Positions 17,263 through 25,547 of a stretch of DNA of 64,000 nt are shown piece after piece. Both the position numbers and the translations under genes were made by a program. The stretch is from the NCBI GenBank assembly GCA_965657085.1, contig CBFHND010000008.1, positions 1 through 64,000 on the forward strand, in the 5' to 3' direction. The notes below the pieces were generated by a model that saw only the letters and a list, made by a program, of their open reading frames with translations, did no database searches and was not told the origin of the DNA. How positions within the stretch are numbered: position 1 is the stretch's first letter; each line of letters starts with the position of its first letter. The stretch comes from CBFHND01 sp965657085 (GTDB lineage: Bacteria > Pseudomonadota > Alphaproteobacteria > Rhodobacterales > Rhodobacteraceae).

Positions 17263-18477
17263 TCAGGCCACGAGGCGCTGTTCGCGCCAGTAGACGGTGC
17301 CAATCGAAGCGAGCGCCAGAATGGACGTGATGCACATCATGTAAAGCAGCGGGTAGGCCCCGGTCTCAGGCGTCAGAACCGCGCCGATGGCCCCGCTGAG
17401 GATTGCGCCACCCCCGATCATGATCGCCCCGCCCAGACCCGATGCGGTGCCCGCCAGATGCGGGCGCACCGACAACATGCCAGCGGTGGCGTTGGGGATG
17501 ACCAGCCCGTTGCCCAGCCCCACAAGTGTCATCATGCCGAAAAAGGACAAGGGCGAACCGCCGGTGACAAGGAAAATCGCCAGCGATCCGAATACGCCCA
17601 CAGCGTTTGAGATACAGCCCCAGAAAACCATGCGATTGACGCCGAACCGCATGGCAAAGGCCCCCGTCAGCCCGTTGCCCGCCATGTAGCCGATGGCCGG
17701 CGCACCAAAAACAAGGCCCAGCATCGCGGGCGACAGCCCAAAGATGACGGAGCCGACAAAGGGCGCGCCACCGAGGTAGGTAAAGAACGATCCCGAACAG
17801 AACCCCGCAGCCAGCGAGTAGCCCCAGAACCGCGGCGAGCGCAGCAATTCGGGGTATTCGCGGAACTGGCCCACCAATGTCTTGCCGCTTTCCCGCGCAG
17901 TTTCGCCCAGATCGCTCCAGACAAACCAGATCGTCAGCCCCCCGATGGCGAAAAAGACCCAGAAGTTTGCCTTCCAGCCAAAGGCTTCGTCCAGCATGCC
18001 GCCGATGGCCGGGCTGACCATGGGCACCACCGACATGAACATGGTCACAATACCGATCTTCGATGCGGACTGGTCCTGATCGTAGAGGTCGCGTATCACC
18101 GCGCGGCTTAGCACCATGGCCACGGCGGCCACGGCCTGGCACATGCGAAAGAACAGGAAAACTTCTGCAGTCGGGGCAAAGATGCAGCCCAACGTGGCCA
18201 GCATGAAGAGGCCCAGACCACCCAACAGAACAGGCCGCCGCCCGTATTTGTCCGAGATCGGCCCGATCAGGATTTGCATGATCGCGCTGACCCCGAGGTA
18301 AAGCGCCACCGACAACTGCATCAGGCGGTATTCGGTATCGAAATAGGCGGTCATGTTGGGCAGGCTGGGCAGGAACATGTTCATGACCATGGCCGACATG
18401 CCCGCCAGAAGGACCAATGTAGAGATGTGAGGTGGGGTGCTTCGGTCGAGAAACCGGATGGGCGGCGCATCTTGCAT
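17263..18477 (-). CDS. Bcr/CflA-type MFS transporter
   Basis: 404 residues with 12 predicted membrane helices, a drug:H+ antiporter-1 member. The loop 2-3 signature GPISDKYGRRPVLLGGL is visible. The ATG at 18477 (MQDAPPIRFLDRSTPP) is preceded immediately by GGAGGG, closer than usual for a ribosome-binding site. An upstream TTG at 18549 would overlap the regulatory boxes and is less likely. The gene diverges from pccB and shares the box-containing intergenic region, so it may be co-regulated by PccR (inference). Substrate unknown. Confidence 0.85.
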   Translation of the reverse strand: MQDAPPIRFLDRSTPPHISTLVLLAGMSAMVMNMFLPSLPNMTAYFDTEYRLMQLSVALYLGVSAIMQILIGPISDKYGRRPVLLGGLGLFMLATLGCIFAPTAEVFLFFRMCQAVAAVAMVLSRAVIRDLYDQDQSASKIGIVTMFMSVVPMVSPAIGGMLDEAFGWKANFWVFFAIGGLTIWFVWSDLGETARESGKTLVGQFREYPELLRSPRFWGYSLAAGFCSGSFFTYLGGAPFVGSVIFGLSPAMLGLVFGAPAIGYMAGNGLTGAFAMRFGVNRMVFWGCISNAVGVFGSLAIFLVTGGSPLSFFGMMTLVGLGNGLVIPNATAGMLSVRPHLAGTASGLGGAIMIGGGAILSGAIGAVLTPETGAYPLLYMMCITSILALASIGTVYWREQRLVA

Positions 18478-18526
18478 CCCTCCGAGGTAAAACCGGGGCT
18501 GGATGATGTCCAGACTGATCGGTTCA

Positions 18527-18575
18527 TTTTGCAGATTTGCAATTCGCAAAAACTATGCCGTATAGAATTTGCAAA
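18527..18575. promoter_or_regulatory. TTTGCAAA-type box cluster between MFS gene and pccB
   Basis: TTTTGC-AGA-TTTGCAA-TTC-GCAAAA (18527-18551) is a nearly symmetric triple site, followed by a perfect TTTGCAAA at 18568-18575. This is the same word found twice before pccR, which argues that PccR binds here to control pccB and perhaps the divergent MFS gene. Confidence 0.7.
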
Positions 18576-18646
18576 TATTCCAGACTCTCCTTTAGCGCCT
18601 GCTCTGTGCCTGTTAGGTTGCGCCAAATCGCAACATGGGGCCACAC

Positions 18647-20179
18647 ATGAAAGATATCCTGACCGAGCTTGAGAACCGCCGCGCCGACGCACGGCTGGGA
18701 GGCGGGCAAAAGCGCATCGATGCACAGCACGGGCGCGGCAAGCTGACAGCGCGCGAACGTGTCGACCTGTTGTTGGACGAAGGATCGTTCGAAGAATTCG
18801 ACATGTTCGTGTCGCACCGGTGCACCGACTTCGGCATGGAAGAAAACCGCCCCGCAGGCGATGGGGTCGTGACCGGTTGGGGCACGATCAACGGGCGCAT
18901 GGTCTATGTGTTCAGCCAGGACTTTACCGTACTGGGCGGGTCCGTTTCGGCCACCCACGCCCAGAAAATCTGCAAGATCATGGATATGGCGATGCAGAAC
19001 GGCGCGCCGATCATCGGTCTGAACGACAGCGGCGGCGCGCGCATTCAGGAAGGCGTGGATTCTCTGGCGGGCTACGGTGAGGTGTTTCAACGCAACATCG
19101 TGGCATCGGGCGTGGTGCCGCAGATCAGCGTCACCATGGGGCCATGTGCGGGCGGCGCGGTCTATTCGCCTGCGATGACCGATTTTATCTTCATGGTCAA
19201 AGACAGCTCATACATGTTCGTCACCGGCCCTGACGTGGTCAAGACGGTGACCAACGAACATGTCACCGCCGAAGAGCTGGGCGGCGCGTCCACCCACACC
19301 AAGAAATCGTCGGTCGCGGACGCGGCCTTTGAAAACGACGTCGAGGCCCTGGCCGAAGTGCGCCGCCTGGTGGATTTCCTGCCCCTCAACAACCGCGAAA
19401 AGCCGCCCGTGCGCCCGTTCTTTGACGAGCCGGGTCGCATCGAGACATCACTTGATACGCTGATCCCCGAAAACGCCAACACGCCCTATGACATGAAGGA
19501 ATTGATCCTGAAGATCGCGGACGAGGGTGATTTTTACGAAATTCAGGCCGAGTTCGCCAAGAACATCATCACCGGATTTATCCGTCTTGAGGGTCAGACC
19601 GTGGGCGTGGTGGCAAACCAGCCGATGGTGCTGGCCGGATGCCTCGACATTGACAGCAGCCGCAAGGCCGCGCGTTTCGTGCGTTTTTGCGATGCTTTTG
19701 AGATTCCGATCCTGACGCTGGTGGATGTCCCCGGCTTCCTGCCCGGCACCAGCCAGGAATACAACGGCGTGATCAAACACGGGGCCAAGCTGCTCTTTGC
19801 CTATGGCGAGGCGACGGTGCCAAAGGTCACGGTGATCACGCGCAAGGCCTATGGCGGGGCCTATGTGGTTATGGCGTCCAAACACCTGCGTGGCGATTTC
19901 AACTATGCCTGGCCCACCGCCGAGATCGCGGTGATGGGGGCCAAGGGGGCGACCGAGATCATCCACCGCGCCGATCTGGGGGATGCGGACAAGATCGCGC
20001 AACACACCGCGGACTACGAAGACCGCTTTGCCAATCCGTTTGTCGCGGCCGAACGCGGGTTCATCGACGAGGTGATCCAGCCCCATTCGACCCGCAAACG
20101 CGTGAGCCGCGCCTTCGCATCGCTGCGGGGCAAGAAGCTGGCGAACCCGTGGAAGAAACACGACAACATTCCGTTGTGA
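18647..20179 (+). CDS. pccB: propionyl-CoA carboxylase beta subunit (carboxyltransferase)
   Basis: 510 residues. It transfers carboxybiotin to propionyl-CoA to give (S)-methylmalonyl-CoA, working with the biotin carrier subunit PccA. The N-terminus MKDILTELENRRADARLGGG and blocks such as NDSGGARIQEGVDSLAGY and MGPCAGGAVYSPAMTDF are the acyl-CoA carboxyltransferase oxyanion-hole regions. The ATG at 18647 is the family start; another ATG at 18635 adds four residues. PccR-type boxes lie 70-120 bases upstream. pccA follows 2.7 kb downstream after several small genes, an arrangement common in Rhodobacterales. Confidence 0.95.
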   Translation: MKDILTELENRRADARLGGGQKRIDAQHGRGKLTARERVDLLLDEGSFEEFDMFVSHRCTDFGMEENRPAGDGVVTGWGTINGRMVYVFSQDFTVLGGSVSATHAQKICKIMDMAMQNGAPIIGLNDSGGARIQEGVDSLAGYGEVFQRNIVASGVVPQISVTMGPCAGGAVYSPAMTDFIFMVKDSSYMFVTGPDVVKTVTNEHVTAEELGGASTHTKKSSVADAAFENDVEALAEVRRLVDFLPLNNREKPPVRPFFDEPGRIETSLDTLIPENANTPYDMKELILKIADEGDFYEIQAEFAKNIITGFIRLEGQTVGVVANQPMVLAGCLDIDSSRKAARFVRFCDAFEIPILTLVDVPGFLPGTSQEYNGVIKHGAKLLFAYGEATVPKVTVITRKAYGGAYVVMASKHLRGDFNYAWPTAEIAVMGAKGATEIIHRADLGDADKIAQHTADYEDRFANPFVAAERGFIDEVIQPHSTRKRVSRAFASLRGKKLANPWKKHDNIPL

Positions 20180-20216
20180 TATGTTTGGAGTGAGGGCCAT
20201 CACGAGAGCAACCTCT

Positions 20217-20324
20217 TGCCCGGTGGGAACCACCGGGCAGCGCCCGACCGCCCCCATGGGCGGGCGCTTTCAGCGCGACGCCCGCGGCCGGACGCTGCCC
20301 TTGCGCGCTGCTCAGTGGTGGTTC
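20217..20324. repeat. palindromic intergenic element, copy 1
   Basis: Two adjacent perfect hairpins: TGCCCGGTGG/CCACCGGGCA (20217-20226, 20230-20239) and AGCGCCCG/CGGGCGCT (20239-20246, 20261-20268) around the core ACCGCCCCCATGGG. Longer pairings are also possible: GGGCAGCG (20235-20242) with CGCTGCCC (20293-20300), and GAACCACC (20227-20234) with GGTGGTTC (20317-20324). The same 14-base core, with a different stem, recurs at 54887-54900. It lies between pccB and the cupin gene, with no T-tract that would make it a plain terminator. Confidence 0.8.
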
Positions 20325-20356
20325 GACACTACATGCTGGCGAAAGGGTGCCGTGAC

Positions 20357-20755
20357 ATGAACCAACTGTGGAAAAACCAGGCCTTCACCATCGCCCATGC
20401 AGATGATGGCAAATTCGAGGGCGCGGGCCTGCGCCCCTTCTTTGAATACCGCGATCTTGGTATAAGGGACGCGACCAGGGGGGCTTACGGCGCCCACGTG
20501 ATCCGTGCGGTGCCGGGCATGGAGAGCCCCGGCGCATGGCGCAGCCACGATCTGGATTTCCAGATGGTCTATGTCACGCAAGGCTGGGTGGTTTTCGAAT
20601 ACGAAGGGCAGGGCGAACACATGATGCGCGCAGGGTCCTGCGTGCTGCAACCGCCGGGGATCAAGCACCGCGAGGTCCGCCATTCCGATGATATGGAGTT
20701 GATCGAGATCATATCGCCCGCCGATTTCGACACCCATGATGAGGTCGCGCCATGA
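20357..20755 (+). CDS. cupin-domain protein
   Basis: 132 residues forming one cupin barrel. RSHDLDFQMVYVTQGW and the later GSCVLQPPGIKHREVRHS are the two cupin motifs, with His/Glu-type metal ligands only partly conserved. Function unknown; small cupins are often metal-binding enzymes or sensors. The ATG at 20357 (MNQLWKNQAFTIAHAD) is chosen. The stop overlaps the next gene by 4 bases (ATGA), so the two are translationally coupled inside the pccB-pccA interval. Confidence 0.83.
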   Translation: MNQLWKNQAFTIAHADDGKFEGAGLRPFFEYRDLGIRDATRGAYGAHVIRAVPGMESPGAWRSHDLDFQMVYVTQGWVVFEYEGQGEHMMRAGSCVLQPPGIKHREVRHSDDMELIEIISPADFDTHDEVAP

Positions 20756-21207
20756 CGACATTGGCCACTCAGACCGCGCGCGGCATGTTCGTGCGCACAG
20801 CAGCCCCGGGTGGAGGAGCCCTGCGTGGGTTCCGGGGCTGCGTTTTGGCGTTTCTTCTGGCAACGCCTGCGCTGGCCTATGATGTGCCATCGGGGCAACC
20901 GGTCGATCTGCACGAGGTGTTGATCGACGATGTGGGCAACCAGACACTGCTGCGGTTTCGCTTTCTTGCGCCCGAGATCGCGCGGGACACCGGCGACATC
21001 AGCTATGGCGAAGCGGGCCCTGACATGGAGCATCTGTGCGAGACCGTGGCCCTTCCCTACAGCCGCGATTTCGAGCTGGAGGGCGAGGTCGTGGTGATCT
21101 CTCTGGCGGACCGCGTGGTCGAGTTTGGCACCGCAGATCCCGAAGCCACCCAGTTTTTCGACGCATTTCGCATCGATGGGGACGCCTGTATCTGGGAGGC
21201 TTTTTGA
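20752..21207 (+). CDS. exported hypothetical protein (DUF6497-like)
   Basis: 151 residues with a hydrophobic leader ending LAFLLATPALAYDVPSGQ (cleavage about residue 43) and a mature domain of about 108 residues with two cysteines (HLCETV and DACIWE) that could form a disulfide. It resembles the Rhodobacterales DUF6497 family from memory; the function is not known. The start at 20752 overlaps the cupin stop. An internal ATG at 20785 would give a shorter signal peptide. Confidence 0.7.
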   Translation: MTTLATQTARGMFVRTAAPGGGALRGFRGCVLAFLLATPALAYDVPSGQPVDLHEVLIDDVGNQTLLRFRFLAPEIARDTGDISYGEAGPDMEHLCETVALPYSRDFELEGEVVVISLADRVVEFGTADPEATQFFDAFRIDGDACIWEAF

Positions 21208-21421
21208 TGCGAACACAAGATGTTGCGGCCCGGACTTCAGGCAACGGGGCGATTGCGGCTTTGTCGTCACAGAACCGCCGATTGCAGACGGGCATATATC
21301 TTTCAGGCCCCGCTTCGGCTATGGTCGCCCCAAGGAAACCCCAAGGTTCCCTTACCTCAGTTGAGGCAAGGCGCGTGCTTTTGTGCGCGTTGCGCCCATT
21401 CAGAAGTGACAGGAGACTCAG

Positions 21422-21568
21422 ATGTCGAAGAGCATCAAACTGTTGGCAACATTCGGCTTCATCGCCGTGGTTGCTGCCTGTGCGCGCGAGCAGCAGGCCG
21501 AAGAATTTGTCGTGGTCGATCCCGAGCCCATCTCGGTCGAGCCGACATACACGGGTAAATACAAGTAA
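21422..21568 (+). CDS. very small lipoprotein
   Basis: 48 residues, MSKSIKLLATFGFIAVVAAC then a short acidic tail ending TYTGKYK. A lipobox (VVAAC, Cys20) suggests lipid attachment. AGGAG lies 7 bases before the ATG. It is followed by a perfect 11-bp hairpin at 21577. The position between pccB and pccA is shared by similar tiny lipoproteins in related bacteria as far as I recall. Function unknown. Confidence 0.7.
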   Translation: MSKSIKLLATFGFIAVVAACAREQQAEEFVVVDPEPISVEPTYTGKYK

Positions 21569-21576
21569 TACCCCTT

Positions 21577-21602
21577 CAGGGCAGGCATGCGTGCCTGCCC
21601 TG
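21577..21602 (+). terminator. hairpin after small lipoprotein gene
   Basis: A perfect 11-bp stem (CAGGGCAGGCA 21577-21587, TGCCTGCCCTG 21592-21602) with a TGCG tetraloop, beginning 8 bases after the stop. No T-tract follows, so it is a stabilising or weak termination hairpin. Confidence 0.5.
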
Positions 21603-21634
21603 GCCCCCCGCACCGCCCTTTTCCGGGGGCGCAC

Positions 21635-21991
21635 ATGATCAAGCATCGCGGGTTCCCCGGCCGTCTGCCGGGCACGGATTTCCAATTTACCATTCGACGC
21701 GCCAACCCCAAAGGGGCCACGCCCCTGACCCGGCGCGAGCGCAAGCATGACCGTAAACCGGCTGACCGGCGGGCAGATGCGGGGTTCATGGCGGCTCTTT
21801 GGGAGCAGTTCGGCGATCAGCCTTTCGAGCGTGGCAATCTGGATGCGGGCCGCCTGTCGTGGCTGTTTGGCCGCGAGGTGCTGCCTGCGCAGGAAGACTT
21901 TGATCCCGAGGATTACGAGGCACTGCTGGTTATCGACGCGACAGCCGCCCGCGCGGCCTTTCCCGAAGCCATTGACGGAGGATCGGCATAA
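21635..21991 (+). CDS. hypothetical protein
   Basis: 118 residues beginning MIKHRGFPGRLPGTDFQF. It has a basic N-terminal half (LTRRERKHDRKPADRRAD), an acidic C-terminal half (PAQEDFDPEDYEALLVID), no signal peptide and no membrane segment. I do not recognise the family. Regular GC-rich codon use and its place in the pcc interval support it as a gene. A strong terminator lies downstream at 22154. Confidence 0.65.
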   Translation: MIKHRGFPGRLPGTDFQFTIRRANPKGATPLTRRERKHDRKPADRRADAGFMAALWEQFGDQPFERGNLDAGRLSWLFGREVLPAQEDFDPEDYEALLVIDATAARAAFPEAIDGGSA

Positions 21992-22322
21992 TGTCGCTCG
22001 CTCTGCGGGAAAAACGGCGGGGAATGGCGCACAAGGCCACCCGGCGCAACACGCGTCTTTCGCGCGGTTCAACACTGTGCCAACGTCATCTGACGGTCGC
22101 CGTACCCCAACTGCAAGCGGTGACCGCGTACCATTTCCGTACCCCTTCCCCTATCGGGCAGCCCCACGCATGTTGCATGGCGCTGCCCGAATTTTTTGCA
22201 CCGATTCCAGCAGATTGGCGGGTTTCTGCCAATACATGCCCCGCGCGGCATTTTGCATTGTCGGAACCGTCCAGTCTGTCATGCGTTCTGTTCAAGAAAG
22301 AAGCAGGACAAGGACAAGAGCA
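21992..22322. other. intergenic stretch between two small pcc-interval genes
   Basis: About 330 bases with no convincing gene. It holds the terminator at 22154-22198 and then about 120 bases that probably contain the promoter of the lipoprotein gene at 22323. A frame open from 21991 to 22866 crosses the terminator and two better genes, so it is not called. Confidence 0.6.
22154..22198 (+). terminator. rho-independent terminator
   Basis: A 9-bp perfect stem, TCGGGCAGC (22154-22162) with GCTGCCCGA (22182-22190), followed by ATTTTTTG. It ends the transcript covering the gene at 21635. Confidence 0.8.
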
Positions 22323-22529
22323 ATGCCTTTCAAAACTTGGATTTCCGCAGGTCTGTGTTGTACCGGCCTTGCGGCATGTGGCGACACGATCGGTGAACAG
22401 GCCATTGTCGGCGGTGCCGTCGGTGCAGGTGCCGCAGCCGTCACAAGCGGCAGCCTGTTGCAAGGTGCCGCCATTGGTGCGGCGGGCAACCTGCTATACT
22501 GCCAGGCGCAACCGGGCAAGTGCAAGTAA
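22323..22529 (+). CDS. small glycine/alanine-rich lipoprotein
   Basis: 68 residues. The leader MPFKTWISAGLCCTGLAACG has a lipobox (LAAC, Cys19), then GDTIGEQAIVGGAVGAGAAA, a Gly-zipper-like hydrophobic stretch, and a C-terminal pair of cysteines (NLLYCQAQPGKCK). Glycine-zipper lipoproteins often sit in the outer membrane. The ATG follows AGGACAAGAGCA. Comparable proteins occur in this locus in relatives, from memory. Function unknown. Confidence 0.72.
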   Translation: MPFKTWISAGLCCTGLAACGDTIGEQAIVGGAVGAGAAAVTSGSLLQGAAIGAAGNLLYCQAQPGKCK

Positions 22530-22636
22530 CCCAAGACCGGCGCGGGGAACGCGGGGCCGCTATTCCCGTGATCTGACGCCTTTGAATTCCATAGTTTCCC
22601 CGCAAGCGACGCTCATGTCGCCTGCGGGAGCTTTGG

Positions 22637-22756
22637 ATGATCCGACTGACACTACTGATTTTCGCGGCAATGGCGGTTCTATTGGCCGCTCAAAAGCCGT
22701 CGTTGACGCAATCCACCTTCACGCAGCCCGCACAAAGCCGCGCAGCGCACCCCTGA
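22637..22756 (+). CDS. possible 39-residue membrane peptide
   Basis: A short frame, MIRLTLLIFAAMAVLLAAQ followed by a polar Ser/Thr/Gln tail, reads as one transmembrane helix or signal anchor. GGGAG stands 7 bases upstream of the ATG. No family is recognised, and chance is not excluded. It lies between the lipoprotein gene and pccA; apart from it, 22530-22847 shows nothing. Confidence 0.4.
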   Translation: MIRLTLLIFAAMAVLLAAQKPSLTQSTFTQPAQSRAAHP

Positions 22757-22847
22757 TCACATCAGACCACCGACATCACGCATCGGGCGTCCTGCTGCCG
22801 CAGGGCGCTTTCTTGCGTTGTTCAACACCTCAGACAAGGGACGTTTC

Positions 22848-24893
22848 ATGTTCAACAAGATCCTGATCGCAAACCGGGGCGAAATCGCCTGCCGTGTCAT
22901 CAAGACCGCCCGCAAGATGGGCATTTCCACCGTGGCGATCTATTCGGACGCGGACCGGCAGGCCCTGCACGTCAAGATGGCGGACGAGGCCGTGCACATC
23001 GGTCCCCCCCCGGCCAACCAGTCCTATATCGTCATCGACAAGGTGATGGAGGCGATCAAGTCCTCGGGCGCGCAAGCGGTGCATCCCGGCTATGGCTTCC
23101 TGTCGGAAAACAGCAAATTCGCCGAAGCACTGGCCGAAGCCGGCGTTGCGTTTGTCGGCCCACCCGTGGGTGCCATCGAAAAGATGGGCGACAAGATTAC
23201 GTCGAAAAAAATTGCCCAGGACGCCAATGTCAGCACGGTTCCGGGCTATATGGGCCTGATCGAAGATGCGGACGAGGCCGTCAAAATCTCGGGCGAGATT
23301 GGCTATCCGGTGATGATCAAGGCCAGCGCGGGTGGCGGCGGCAAGGGCATGCGTATCGCCTGGAACGACGAAGAGGCGCGCGAGGGCTTTCAATCGTCCA
23401 AGAACGAGGCGGCCAACAGCTTTGGCGACGACCGTATCTTTATCGAGAAGTTCGTCACACAACCCCGCCACATCGAAATTCAGGTCCTGTGCGACAGCCA
23501 CGGCAACGGCATCTACCTGGGCGAACGTGAATGTTCGATCCAGCGCCGCAACCAGAAGGTTGTCGAGGAAGCACCCAGCCCCTTCCTCGATGAGGCCACA
23601 CGCCGCGCCATGGGCGAACAGGCCGTGGCGCTGGCCAAGGCTGTGGATTATTCCAGCGCGGGTACCGTTGAATTCATCGTGGACGGTAACAAGAATTTCT
23701 ACTTCCTCGAAATGAACACCCGCTTGCAGGTGGAACATCCGGTGACCGAACTGATCACTGGTGTTGATCTGGTCGAACAGATGATCCGCGTCGCGAATGG
23801 CGAGGCGCTGACGATCACGCAGGACGATGTAAAGCTGACAGGCTGGGCCATTGAAAACCGGCTCTATGCCGAAGACCCCTATCGCGGGTTCCTGCCTTCG
23901 ATTGGCCGTCTGACCCGCTACCGGCCCCCTGCCGAAGTGGCTTCCGGCCCGCTTCTGGAGACCGGAAAATGGCAAGGCGACGCGCCATCGGGTGATACAG
24001 CCGTGCGCAATGACACCGGCGTCTTCGAGGGCGGCGAGATCAGCATGTATTATGACCCGATGATCGCCAAACTGTGCACATGGGGGCCTGACCGCGCCAC
24101 GGCGATCGAGGCGATGCGCGTGGCGCTCGACAGTTTCGAAGTCGAGGGGATCGGCCACAACCTGCCCTTCCTCAGCGCCGTCATGGATCACCCGATCTTC
24201 ATCGATGGCACCATGACCACCGCCTTTATCGAGGAACAGTATCCCGAAGGGTTCCAGGGGGTCGAATTGCCCGAGGCCGAACTCAAGCGCATCGCCGCGG
24301 CCTCAGCCGCGATGCACCGGGTTGCCGAAATCCGCCGCGCGCGCGTGTCGGGGCGTATGGACAACCACGAACGCAAGGTCGGCACCGATTGGAACGTGAC
24401 CGTGCAGGGCCATTCCTTTGACGTGGTGATTGCAGCGGATCATGACGGCTCCACCGTGACCTTCGGTGATGGTGCGCAACTGCGCGTCAGCGGCGACTGG
24501 ACCCCGGGCGACCAATTGGCCGAAATGACAGTGTCGGATGCACCTCTGGTTCTGAAAGTTGGCAAGATCAGCGGCGGCTTCCGCGTGCGCACCCGTGGCG
24601 CCGACCTCAAGGTGCATGTACGCACCCCGCGTCAGGCCGAACTGGCCCGCCTGATGCCTGAGAAACTGCCGCCCGACACGTCCAAGATGCTGCTGTGTCC
24701 GATGCCGGGCCTGGTTGTGAAACTGGATGTGGCCGAAGGTGACGAAGTGCAGGAAGGTCAGGCGCTGTGCACCATCGAGGCAATGAAGATGGAAAACATC
24801 CTGCGCGCCGAGAAAAAGGGCGTGGTGTCCAAGATCAACGCCGCAGCGGGCGACAGCCTTGCCGTGGACGATGTGATCATGGAGTTCGAATAA
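22848..24893 (+). CDS. pccA: propionyl-CoA carboxylase alpha subunit (biotin carboxylase + biotin carrier)
   Basis: 681 residues. The biotin carboxylase domain (about 1-450) begins MFNKILIANRGEIACRVIKT, with the ATP loop in KASAGGGGKGMRIAW and the catalytic FLEMNTRLQVEHPVTE. A BT linker follows, then the biotinyl domain with the AMKM motif; biotin would attach at Lys647. It forms the PCC holoenzyme with PccB. The ATG at 22848 is the standard start. No TTTGCAAA box was seen upstream. Confidence 0.96.
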   Translation: MFNKILIANRGEIACRVIKTARKMGISTVAIYSDADRQALHVKMADEAVHIGPPPANQSYIVIDKVMEAIKSSGAQAVHPGYGFLSENSKFAEALAEAGVAFVGPPVGAIEKMGDKITSKKIAQDANVSTVPGYMGLIEDADEAVKISGEIGYPVMIKASAGGGGKGMRIAWNDEEAREGFQSSKNEAANSFGDDRIFIEKFVTQPRHIEIQVLCDSHGNGIYLGERECSIQRRNQKVVEEAPSPFLDEATRRAMGEQAVALAKAVDYSSAGTVEFIVDGNKNFYFLEMNTRLQVEHPVTELITGVDLVEQMIRVANGEALTITQDDVKLTGWAIENRLYAEDPYRGFLPSIGRLTRYRPPAEVASGPLLETGKWQGDAPSGDTAVRNDTGVFEGGEISMYYDPMIAKLCTWGPDRATAIEAMRVALDSFEVEGIGHNLPFLSAVMDHPIFIDGTMTTAFIEEQYPEGFQGVELPEAELKRIAAASAAMHRVAEIRRARVSGRMDNHERKVGTDWNVTVQGHSFDVVIAADHDGSTVTFGDGAQLRVSGDWTPGDQLAEMTVSDAPLVLKVGKISGGFRVRTRGADLKVHVRTPRQAELARLMPEKLPPDTSKMLLCPMPGLVVKLDVAEGDEVQEGQALCTIEAMKMENILRAEKKGVVSKINAAAGDSLAVDDVIMEFE

Positions 24894-24931
24894 CGCCGTG
24901 AACGTCCTTGCGCGACATAAGCAGAACGTGC

Positions 24932-24957
24932 CGGATCAGTCAGACTGGACTGATCCG
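24932..24957. terminator. hairpin between convergent pccA and DUF4174 gene
   Basis: A perfect 10-bp stem, CGGATCAGTC (24932-24941) with GACTGATCCG (24948-24957), around AGACTG. It overlaps the last codons of the minus-strand gene. No T-tract on either side, so intrinsic termination is unproven. Confidence 0.4.
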
Positions 24958-25382
24958 CGCAGTTCCTGTTTGCGCATGGGCATTTTGTCGATGCTGCGCG
25001 ACAGCTCGCGCACGTCCCATGGGAAAGGTTTGCGCAGCTTCACGCCGCCATCCTTGCCGATCAGCACCAACATGAACCCGCGTGGGCGCAATTTGCGGCG
25101 CAGATCGGATTTTGCGGCGGGATCGGTATCGACCAGAACCACCACATCGCGTTCGGCCAACGCATCGACACGCTCTTCGAGCAGGGCCATCTGTTCGGCA
25201 AAGCGCGGGTCGTTCGGGCTGTCCGCAAAAACGATCACGGGACGCTTAATCCAAACAAATTGGCTTAAATCCGTCTGGTCTAAGACGCCAAAAACTTGCT
25301 CCGACGGGGTCGGTTGCGGTGTTTCGGCGGCAACGGCGGCCCCGCTTAGGGCCATGAAAACAAAGGCAATCAGTCGTTTCAT
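24936..25382 (-). CDS. exported DUF4174 protein
   Basis: 148 residues with a signal peptide (MKRLIAFVFMALSGAAVAAE, cleavage about residue 18) and a thioredoxin-like DUF4174 domain (FVWIKRPVIVFADSPNDPRF ... RPRGFMLVLIGKDGGVKLRK). It lacks a CxxC motif, so redox activity is not implied. The ATG at 25382 has AGGAG 6 bases upstream. It is convergent with pccA, opposite the rest of the propionate cluster. Confidence 0.82.
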   Translation of the reverse strand: MKRLIAFVFMALSGAAVAAETPQPTPSEQVFGVLDQTDLSQFVWIKRPVIVFADSPNDPRFAEQMALLEERVDALAERDVVVLVDTDPAAKSDLRRKLRPRGFMLVLIGKDGGVKLRKPFPWDVRELSRSIDKMPMRKQELRGSVQSD

Positions 25383-25547
25383 CGTGTCTCCTGTTGCAGT
25401 GAAGATAATCGGTTTTTCGACGATTTCGATGGGCAATCGAAAACAATTCGCCATTAAAGCGATGGCAACGGGTGTGACGCTATGACCGTGGCATTCCCCG
25501 CAACCATGCCAGCCGGGGCTTCGGTTACGCAAAGGATTGCCCGCGCC

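Noticed and set aside
21991..22866. A 291-codon frame between small pcc-interval genes
   Set aside because: It crosses an intrinsic terminator and overlaps the 68-residue lipoprotein and pccA start in another frame.
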